Shown here: one piece after another, positions 55,721-64,000 of the stretch
How the letters are laid out: each line of letters begins with the position of its first letter
Numbering within the stretch: the first letter of the stretch is position 1
NCBI GenBank assembly: GCA_963920635.1
Contig: OY987307.1
Location: 13,779,735 to 13,843,734 of the forward strand
DNA: 64,000 bases
DNA from: Pseudeuparius sepicola
Lineage: Eukaryota > Arthropoda > Insecta > Coleoptera > Anthribidae
Direction: 5' to 3'
The notes under the pieces: model-generated
Told to the model about the DNA's origin: nothing
Seen by the model: only the letters and a program-made list of their open reading frames with translations
Database searches by the model: none
Made by a program: the position numbers and the translations under genes

Positions 55721-56404
55721 TATATTGAGAACAAAATAATTATCATATCACCTTAAAATTTTGGATTATATTTCCTTTAAAAACTTAATCTTATAGAATC
55801 TCATCAATTTTGGAGGTTCTCGTCTCAATGTGTGATAAAAGTTGTGATGTTTTTATTTTCCGTGATGGTTTGGTCAAAAACCAGCAGAAAATCTATTCTC
55901 TCAATAATATGTTGCGACGTTTCGACTCAACCTAGAGTCTTCTTCATAGCATCTGAAATATTAGATAGATCCTTCTCACAAGTCACAAGCTTTGACAAGG
56001 AGCTATCTAATATCTAATCTAATAACGATAGTGCCTGAAAGGAGGAGTTCAAATAAAACAGACAGTAAAATTTTACAAATTTAATGTTACGTTGAGAAGT
56101 GAGTTAAACGAGTACAGCTGTCAATAATTATTTAAGCCTTTTACAAATAGACTAAATTGGTAAAAACAATTGTTATGTTAAAATTTAATAAAACGTTCGT
56201 TTACTACAATGGCATGCTGTTTCTAAGAAAAAAAGATCTTGTAACTTTGGACGATCACTGTCGATGAGAATACCTGAGTTAATTTGGCTGTGGCGACTGG
56301 TCAGCCACCGGGAATCCGGACTCCTCAAGGTAGACAGCTTGCACAACTAGCTCTCAGGAAAGCAAGGTCGTGGTCTTTGAGCCGGAAACCTGGGAGGGAT
56401 GACT
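55721..56404. other. No gene; contains a partial hammerhead-like motif
   Basis: Apart from the motif at about 55911-55955 (listed separately), no feature is recognised. Confidence 0.4.
55911..55955 (-). ncRNA. Partial hammerhead-ribozyme-like motif
   Basis: On the minus strand CTATGAAGAA is followed by the hairpin GACTC-TAGGTT-GAGTC and then CGAAACGTCGC. In a hammerhead ribozyme, CUGAUGA, stem II and GAAAC occur in this order. The first core box lacks one G, and I cannot find a convincing stem III partner. Such motifs are known in Penelope-like elements. Likely a decayed relic. Confidence 0.3.
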
Positions 56405-56656
56405 ATTAAACACAGTGGCGTGACCAGAAATTGTGTATGGGGGGGGGGTTCGGGGGTTAAGCGAATGGAGGTTTAGGGGAAGGAGAATGAGAGGGGGGGA
56501 GAAAAATCTAAGACTGGTAGTTAAAAAATATACTAAAAATTAAAAATAAAACTATTCTTAAAAAGGAACAAAATTGATTTTAATAAACCTACAATCCAAA
56601 ATCAAGTTTTCGTTTTTTGTATTTGGACTTGGACTAAGAGTTCCGACTGAAAACAT

Positions 56657-57495
56657 CCCATATAGCATCTAATATTTTTTGAATATACAAAATAAGTTCC
56701 TAATGTGCAAAAAATATTCCCCCATGTTTATAAAACATTGTTACAATATTTTACGAAATATGTTCAGTAAGCGCATAATATAACCAAGATATTTGTCAAG
56801 CGCAGATACAAATATATTAGATGAATGTCCAAATGATGTATATTTCCACAATATCTTGTGTAACATATTCCTAACTTAGTGGTTCTTATAAAAATTTACA
56901 AATTGAACATTTAACTTAAGTACATTACAGGCACGTTCACCTTAGGAATGTGCAATTTTGGAATATTGCTGGAACATGTGAAATAGTATATTCATACAGC
57001 AAATATCTTATGAATGTTCACAAATGGTTGTATATAAGACATTCACGATATACTTATCTTATCAATGTTTACGAGTGGCGATAACTGGATTATCATGACG
57101 TCACCGAAATTCTGGCTTACACTATTTTTAGCTAATATTTCCAAGTACGTCGATGGCTCAGTTGGTCAGAGCGTTGAACTTGTAAATCGATGGTCGTAGG
57201 TTCGAACCCTGCACCCGGCGTTAGCGTTTTTTTATTATTTTATAATTTACACGTGAATATTAAATGGGTATACATAGAACATACAAAAATGCTTCTGAAG
57301 TTTCAAATTAATCTTCAATGAATATTTGTGGATATTTACAATACGTGAAATAGTACCTTCAAAAGGCAAACACCTGAATGTTGCCTGAATGTTCAAGATA
57401 ATGTTTCTACAGTTTTTATGAATATTCCTACAATATGCATGTTCTCTGAAAAAATATTATCAGAATATTCCGCCAATGTAATTTTGCTATAGGGG
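56657..57495. mobile_element. CCCATATAGCA-ended DNA transposon, copy 2
   Basis: Shares its whole interior with 37076-39398 apart from that copy's nested LTR. The left end CCCATATAGCA is intact; the right end TGCTATAGGGG is altered. It contains the tRNA-Thr-like segment. No clean target duplication seen. Confidence 0.85.
57147..57220 (+). pseudogene. tRNA-Thr-like segment (second element copy)
   Basis: ATGGCTCAGTTGGTCAGAGC, a CTTGTAAA anticodon-loop-like stretch, and GTCGTAGGTTCGAACCCTGC. The T arm still pairs with one wobble; the acceptor stem does not. Homologous to 37525-37598. Confidence 0.6.
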
Positions 57496-57898
57496 ATTAG
57501 CCTATCGACACCGTGGCGAGTTATTTTCCCGAAAGCCTGTTTGCCCGAGTCCCGATTGACCCCAGCGCAGCGTCCCGATTCGTCCCTTTTGACGGTACTG
57601 ATGTATTTGATCATCTGTATTCTGTACCCCTACCCCTGTAGCTCTGCCGCAGAAGGAGAACTGTACAGTGCAATTATTATCATTAGCCGAATATCCGTTT
57701 TTAGACTACAAAGTGTGCATTTGTTTTAACTCATAAAAGATAACATTTTTGTTTAATAGAGTAATTTAGTAGAGTAGTTTTTCGGTTATTCTTTTGTTTT
57801 CCACTTTTTTCTTCACTTTTCGTTTGAAAATTCAACCTGCTTGGGGGGGGGGGGTTGAACCCCCGAAACCCCCCCGTGGGCACGCCACTGATTAAACA

Positions 57899-59403
57899 AG
57901 CCTGGTTGTCGACGAAGTATCACCCTTTGTGGCAAGGCGGGTAGAGGTAGTTCCCTTATTCCTTTTTTCCCTCGGTGTTACATGAAAGGGTAAAAAGCGA
58001 AACAGCATACGTTTCAACACGCAACAAGTAAATCCTGTGCTTATACAAAGGGGAATAAAATAAAGTTAAATTTATAATTAAACTAGATATTACAGCAAAA
58101 ACTACTGTGCACAGCAATAACTCAAATAATTAATAAAGTGAATATAAATGACTCGATAAATGATTGAAAATTGATATTCTTGACGTAGAAAAAAATATAT
58201 AACAATAACTTGCTAAAGTTACTAAAGAACATCCAATGACTTGATTTGACTTGATCTCCCTGACACTTAACTTAACATTTAACAAGAAAAACCCTCGGCT
58301 TCTCTCTGTTCCGGAAAAAGGTGATATTAATATACATATAATAAGGAACAATTTAAATATTTAGCAACCGACAAGTTTCGGTACTTGGCTAACAGCTGAT
58401 CTAGTGTGATTAAATAACTCGTAAGGAAACGAGAAAGCAAAAACCGTGTGCTATGGCTTTATACGTCGTGATATCTTTCACAACAAAATTATAATCAATC
58501 AAACAAATTAACTAAAGGTAATATAAAAAGGTACGAATAGGGTGATAAGACAGCTGTGGGTCCGCAAAGAAACAGCAATCTGAGAGATGAGATATTTTTT
58601 CATAAAAGTGGCAAAGCCCAAATTTCTAATAAATATTTAAAAAAAATACTCACTCCAGATTCCTGTGTAGCCGTAGCAGGGACCCAAAACTGCTCTTTAA
58701 ACCCTTGTTCCTCAGTCACCATTCGCTTAACAAGGCAAGGCTCGCCAAAAACCAACCCAAACACCCTCGATGGTGGTTACATCCAGAGACATTTTTCACA
58801 CTAAACTGCTCAAAAATGTTGAAGACTGGGCACGATGATCAAAGATGATTTGAAAAATAAAAACAATATCAAGAGTGCACAATCTCCCGGATTACCGAAA
58901 CTAGTCGCTTGCCGAACAGAGAGAAAAAGCCTCGAAACTCTCACAGACAGTGACCACCTCCGGCTTCTAGAACAGGATGAAATTGTTCTCCCAAAAAAGT
59001 TATGGTGAAAAACTTTAAAAATTAACCGCGAACCGACGGGTTCCGGTGCAAAAACACAAAGGTTAGGTTATACATCTGTCCACTTAGGCGCTCTTCTTCT
59101 TCAAACTATTCTATATGGTTTAAAATCCGCTGGTCTAGTACATTAAATAGTTAATGGTTGAAACTCTTAAAATCTATTTAAAGTTATTTTAAGATAATAG
59201 ACAATAACGTACCTGTTAAGATAATAGACAATAAAATACCTGTATATCAACAAATCCAAGTCCAGCACAAAACTTTTGCGTATACATGGTTGCATAGTAG
59301 TGCCGAGATTTTTATTTAGCCTTCTATAAATATTTTGCCGTATATTGGACGAGCCAAAATAAAAATCGTGGTAACGGAGATTATCATAAATTTCCGTTAC
59401 AAC
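57899..59403. other. No gene recognised
   Basis: I could not support any feature. A TTCTAGAACAGGATGAAATTG stretch near 58966 resembles a heat-shock-element array. The frame at 58556-58804 lacks motifs. Confidence 0.35.
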
Positions 59404-61927
59404 GTATCAAGCTGGGGCTAGACGATGTGGGACCACTGTTAGACCTGTGTCGTAGGATGGTGTGTATGTCCGTATTCTGATGGTGCTTAGCTCACGTACC
59501 AGAGTGCATGTAAAAGAAAACACAACGAACAGTCTCTGAAAACTGCAGTCGAAACTTCGACGCGTTTACAATGGATAGTTAAATTTCTTAAATGTAGAAT
59601 GAATGCACCCTGAACCAGACTATGAAATATATTATTATAATAATGGTAATAATAACAAGGCTTTATTTAGCAATTTGCTATAATATTACATCAATACCTA
59701 TATTGAATACATATTATATATACCCTCGATTATATTATAATAGCTTCATTAATAATTAAAAGATACTTTTGTTTCAATGTACATTTTTAATTGTGATTTA
59801 TATATTGATAATTTTTTTATAGTTTTTAAATCTGTTGGAAGTTCAATAAACATTTTTAAGCCTTTGTAACATAACTGATTCTATCCAAATGTTGTCCAAA
59901 AATTAATTAGATTAAAATCATTCGTGCATCTGACATTATAATTGTGAAGTTCATTAATATATTTAATAAAGTTGTTAGGGGAAATACTTGGAATCAAGAT
60001 ATTCTTTAATTTAAAGACAAAAACTAATGTATTTTCGACTATTTTCTGGTACACACTAAAACAGTTTAATTCATGCATCCTGAAAACATTTGTATATTTA
60101 TCACAATTTAAAATTACTCTCAAAGCTCTATTTTGTAACTTCTGTAACACATCAATTTGAAATTTATGTAACAAAAATAACACAGTGGAACAATATGTAA
60201 AATGTGGGTGTAATTGATTTAAAAATTTTTTACTTTGACTTTTGTGTCAAATCACTTGACATTCTTGAAAAGTATCCAATTTTTTTGAAATTTTAGCTGT
60301 AAGATATTCAATATTTTATGTACTCTACTTCTCCAATTTCACTTATATCCAAAGAAAGATTAAAATCATTTTTTTCATCTAGGTTAGCATTTGATAAAAC
60401 CATGTATTTTGATTTACTGGAATTTAATTTTAACTTATTTAATTCAAACCAAACTGACATACTTTTTAAATATTTTCTCAAATTTTCAAATATCACCATT
60501 TTCGAATTTCCAACAAAATAAATTAGTGTGTCATCACTCATCAGCAAACAACTGAATTTTGCAATGCTTCACTGTCTGACCAAATCATTTATGTATAAAA
60601 TAAATAGTAAAGGTCCTAATACCGAACCCTGGGGTACTCCATGAATTGTCTCTATTGCCTTTGAACTCTTTTGTTTAAATTTAGTTATTTGATACCTGTC
60701 CACTAAGTTATCTTCCAACCATCGGTCCCTCTAAATCCCATTTGATACAATTTTAAAAGTAAAATTTTTCTGTTGACTGTTTCAAACGCTCTTTTTAGAC
60801 CCAAAAATACCACACCCACCAACTTCTTCTCATCTATAGCTGTCTTCCATACTCCAAGTAATCTTTGAATTGCAATTTCACAAGAATATTTTTTTATAAA
60901 ACCAGCCTGACTTATTAAAAATTAATAACCAAAAGCAATCAATTATCTTGACTTAACCCTACAATAAAATTACTGTACTATATTTACAAGATAAAAGGTA
61001 CCATTAACAAAATACAGAACCATTGGCGAGTTCCCGCTCGATCTCGAAGCAAAAGATAAAAAATATATAACAGCCACAAAAGCTAGATAACCGAAATAAG
61101 AACCGTAATAGATTCCACGTCAATCTCGGGCAACTTAAGAGTTAGTTTCGATAAGTCTGTGCTAATAAACAAATTTATATCCAAAATATGGCCACAGCTC
61201 GCAGCGTGATTCCCACAGAGAAAAGGGGTGAACAAGCGTAGGTGAGAGTAGCTACAAAAAGTCATCAAATGACGGTATTTAATAAAAAAAATTTAAAATT
61301 TAACAGCTAACTCAGCCAGGCTGTGCTCCCGAGATCCTCTCCGTGGTCCACCTGCAGCAGGTTGCTGTTGAAACTCAGCAATACGTGGACAACCATACCT
61401 CAAGACAAGTGCTCTCAGCACATATAGTAAAAGAGAAAACCTGAATTAACACAGCGAAAATAAGTGCACACCATGTGCAGAACTACTTAAGCCATCCGTA
61501 AGGCTGAAAGTTAGGCTTTGAAAGAAAGTTTTCAGGCGGGAATCTTAGAGGCAGAAAATCAAAACCGAACTTTCACCTGACGTGAGTTCACCATGAGTGT
61601 TCGATAGATAAGTGCTACGATTTCTCTCGCCGGGCTTATTTATAGCTTTTTTTTATAATATGACGACTTCCGCCTTCCAGAATGCTTTAGAAGGTTTGAA
61701 AAGTTAAACTTATTTAGAAAAAACTGGAAGTACCACAACCGACAATCCAGATGACAGGTCTCTGTCAATTCTGCCAAACTTTTACCACTGATACTAGACC
61801 AGAAAGAAATGTCGAAAATAAAGAGTGAAGTTAGTACATGAAGTCCGTGGCGATAATCAATCACAAAACAGAATAAAATGTAGTGAATATTTCTGTGATT
61901 TACCGACAGTGTTTACAACAATGTAAT
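59404..61927 (-). mobile_element. LTR-like long repeat, copy 2 (inverted, split by a LINE)
   Basis: The minus-strand equivalent of 27003-28266, in two blocks (59404-59640 and 60927-61927). The blocks rejoin at the AAGTCAAGAT / CTATTTCATAGTC point of copy 1 once the LINE (59641-60926) is removed. It keeps the TATA box and TTC-GAA motif near 61625-61690. Confidence 0.55.
59641..60926 (-). pseudogene. CR1/Jockey-like LINE fragment, 5'-truncated
   Basis: The minus strand reads QAGFIKKYSCEIAIQRLLGV, then FETVNRKILLLKLYQMGFRG, GVPQGSVLGPLLFILYINDL, then SDDTLIYFVGNS (catalytic Tyr-Ala replaced before DD), LNKLKLNSSKSKYMV, and the C-terminal DVLQKLQNRALRVILNCDKY with LNCFSVYQKIVENTLVF. This is the RT from motif A to the end of ORF2. 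It has several stops. The 3' end carries a TAATAA-type simple tail at about 59641. It lies inside an LTR-like repeat, so it inserted later. Confidence 0.8.
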
Positions 61928-62354
61928 TGTTCTAATAATACATACCTTCAATTTATGAATGAAATTTAAACACTTTTGCAAACGGCACATACCCTTTAAT
62001 CAACAGTTTGGTTTGAAAACAACAAGCTCTACATAGGTAGGCAATTTATTATGCATCAGCTTGTATAGGTAGTATTAGGGCAACATTCTTAAAAATAGTA
62101 ACTTTGTAGAAGGTGCGATGAATGAATCAGAATTAACTTAAAACGTCGTAACGAAAACTATACAAAATTTTCATTACACACTGGAAATTCTCTCTTTTAA
62201 AATGCTTAGTTCTGTCTGGGCTATCACTTTGATTTTCGAATTTACGTTTATTGTAAAGTCTACAACATGGCCCAGGTGTACTCAACAGTAGGTAGTGGAC
62301 AATTTACTTCATTGATGTTAGCTATACCTTATGTTGAGTCAATTCAACAAAACT
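61928..62354. other. No gene recognised
   Basis: AT-rich sequence left of the gag remnant; no motif seen. Confidence 0.35.
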
Positions 62355-63536
62355 TCTACAACTAGCAGTTTTTAAAAACAATTGTATTTGTTTATCATTA
62401 ATCCCTGCAATAACACAATCTACTATTTGTTCGTTGGTAAAATTTAAAGCAAGTTTATTCAGTTTTGCCAGTTTGTTAAAACAGTAATCATTGAGGTTTT
62501 AACCAAGTACAATCTGATACGTTTCAGCATCACGGAATAAGTAAGCAAAATTGTCTTCGGGAGGAAATGTCTAAGGGTCCAGTAGAAAAACGATAAGGTT
62601 CCATTTTTTTCGAAATCGACATTTCAGCGGCGTTTGTTAGCAATGATAAACAATGATATTTCACTAAAAACTGCGGTTGAAAATACACTGTACAGTGGAA
62701 TAACGATGAGCGCCCTATGAAAAACCATGAGGTTCCCTCTCTCGGCTGGTTAGACAGTCTCTGGCGTTCTCTATTTTCAGTTTTCTATGCTTGAACGCAA
62801 TTGTTCGCAATTGTTTATTTACATATTCTGTATTTTTGACAATATATAATGTTAGAATTTTCACTTCGCTTTAATTTTGAATTTTACAACTTTTAAATGG
62901 ATGGAAATGTTAGGTATGGGTATACATGATGTTTTTATTCGTGCCTGGGTTCAAAATGGGGTTCTAATAAATTTTTAATCTAGAAAATTACTCAGAATAT
63001 ACTCTGAATGTCATTAAAGGTATTGGTTCAAACGTAAAAATAAAAACTATTTCACCAGTAGTTTAAAACTTTAAATTTCGTTTTACTCAACTTTGTTAAA
63101 AATGGAACCTCATCGTTTTTCTACTGGGCCCTTCGTCTGTCGTAATATTACCTGCCATTCTTTCTGTCCAAGAATACTGGTTGTTTTTCAATCCGTCATA
63201 CCAAACGCGGGCTAGGCCTTTTAATTTACCCAAAGCTAAATATGTTGTTGTTAGGTCATCCCAGTGATATAGGTGAGCACAATTATTGATTTTCCGTAAC
63301 CAATCATCGATATTTTGATTTCCTTTCGACGGATCAAAATCAGTCAATACTCGGTCGTCTTTAAAAAATGACAAGTTACGTGTCACTGAGACTGAGTTAT
63401 CTCGATTATTACCTAATGAGCCTGTACTTACAGCACGTCTAAGCACCTCAAGTTCTTGTGCCATTCTCTCAACAGTTTGGGTAGTGATAGGGGGTGTCTC
63501 TGATCTGAGGGAAGAATCTTCGTTTTCCATCTCCAA
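62355..63536 (-). pseudogene. gag: gag of a second Ty3/gypsy-type element, split by an insertion
   Basis: From the minus-strand ATG at 63536 the frame reads TVERMAQELEVLRRAVSTGS, then DFDPSKGNQNIDDWLRKINN and LALGKLKGLARVWYDGL, the capsid-like block of gypsy Gag. It then hits an insert (62573-63134). Beyond the insert it continues with TFPPEDNFAYLFRDAE, YCFNKLAKLNKL and IVDCVIAGINDKQIQ, with one stop. Removing the insert and one target copy brings the blocks back together apart from a small shift near 63165. No protease or RT follows within the window. Confidence 0.75.
62573..63134. mobile_element. 562-bp TIR element inserted in gag (4-bp target)
   Basis: The left end AAGGGTCCAGTAGAAAAACG is mirrored by CGTTTTTCTACTGGGCCCTTC on the right, with about 35-bp inverted repeats. 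The GTCT target (62569-62572 and 63135-63138) is duplicated, and collapsing it restores the gag order. A subterminal AACGATGAG / CCATGAGGTTCC echo lies near 62703-62735. No coding capacity; superfamily not assigned. Confidence 0.75.
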
Positions 63537-63717
63537 AATTCACAATACTGCACTATTTGAATTATCCCACTTCTGAGATATAAAAGGGGTAATTATTATA
63601 AAAAGTCTTTGAATATAAAAGATAATGCCAATTTATTCACTCTCTCTGACATCTGATTATTGAATGCCCGACCGTGCCTCCGTTGCCCACCCGATGAGTC
63701 TCCGGGTCCCGCCCAAA
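63537..63717 (-). other. Probable leader of the gypsy-type element
   Basis: Non-coding bases between gag and a possible LTR edge. At 63700-63717 the minus strand reads TTTGGGCGGGACCCGGAG, a possible primer binding site next to a TGTTTACA end. Tentative. Confidence 0.3.
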
Positions 63718-64000
63718 TGTAAACATTCTGCGTCCAGCAGGTTCATTGTAGACAAAACATACCTATATTTAGTCGCGTAAGCCTATAGATATAATACCAT
63801 CAAAATAAGGGTGAAAAACATCAAATAAAATTATTGGAATGTCCATATCAGTGTTCAATTCTTCTGGTGCCGGAACATTGAGGGTCATAAAATCGAATGA
63901 AAACAGCCTGTATCGATAAGTAACTTCATATTAGGGTTTTCAATTTGAATATAAGCTAAACTATTGCATTGCTCTACATAAATTCGACTATTTCCTTTTC
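63718..64000 (-). mobile_element. Possible 5' LTR of the gypsy-type element, cut by the window end
   Basis: Begins TGTAAACATTCTGCG on the plus strand directly outside the putative PBS. The other boundary is beyond 64000, so the LTR cannot be confirmed from one copy. Confidence 0.3.

Larger units (their letters stand above)
56413..57890. mobile_element. hAT MITE with G-run ends, hosting a CCCATATAGCA element
   Basis: The ends are CAGTGGCGTGACC and GGGCACGCCACTG, with G- or C-runs just inside. The 8-bp duplication ATTAAACA is perfect at 56405-56412 and 57891-57898, the hAT signature. Without the nested element (56657-57495) it is about 640 bp with no transposase. Confidence 0.9.

Noticed and set aside
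58556..58804. 82-codon plus-strand frame
   Set aside because: No motif, no homologous copy in the window, and composition like the flanks.

Overview
The window is AT-rich nuclear DNA from an insect. It carries no host gene that I can recognise with confidence. The evidence for an insect is the errantivirus-like retroelement with an env remnant, the many mariner/pogo-type elements flanked by TA, the CR1/Jockey-like LINE fragments, the hAT and MULE relics, and the GGTACCTACC-type motifs common in insect DNA. I cannot name a species or order.

Layout. 1-8016: a decayed FLYWCH/MULE transposase (about 1180-2330), a LINE-tail-like repeat, a perfect hairpin (3249-3300), a small Cys-rich reading frame, tRNA-like remnants and long stretches with nothing recognisable. 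8017-26540: a 9,260-bp unit present twice in direct tandem with a constant offset of 9,264, apparently without a change. Each copy holds a foldback mariner-type element with a pogo-like element inside it (psq helix-turn-helix exon), fragments of at least one LINE, a mariner transposase tail, and a second mariner-type element with roughly 300-bp inverted repeats. 26541-31867: an LTR-like long repeat (an inverted copy lies at 59.4-61.9 kb), a foldback MITE and a hAT-like MITE.

31868-42822: a minus-strand Ty3/gypsy errantivirus-like provirus with about 400-bp LTRs, a TATA target duplication, PBS, gag, protease, RT, RNase H, integrase and env remnants. Between integrase and env lies a 194-codon open frame encoding a TARG1/OARD1-type macrodomain (ADP-ribosyl hydrolase fold) with the expected catalytic Lys and Asp. 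Its N-terminus is the tail of the integrase GPY/F domain in a shifted frame, so the macrodomain probably was the C-terminal domain of Pol. This is the most unusual system in the window. The RT gene is split just after its YMDD motif by a CCCATATAGCA-ended DNA transposon that carries a tRNA-Thr-like segment and is itself split by a 1.5-kb solo LTR.

42823-64000: more nested elements. These are several CAGGGTG-ended foldback MITEs, a hAT element with a transposase C-terminus (46867-48656), two CAGTGACC-ended MITEs, a LINE endonuclease remnant (about 52270-52650), a 1.7-kb long-inverted-repeat element (52952-54672), a partial hammerhead-like motif (about 55911-55955), a hAT MITE with an 8-bp target duplication containing a second CCCATATAGCA element, a LINE inserted in the inverted LTR-like repeat, and a gypsy-type gag broken by a 562-bp element.

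The genes do not form a working pathway. They are layers of mobile elements whose insertion order can be read from target duplications and broken frames. All family assignments come from reading motifs by eye, without database searches.
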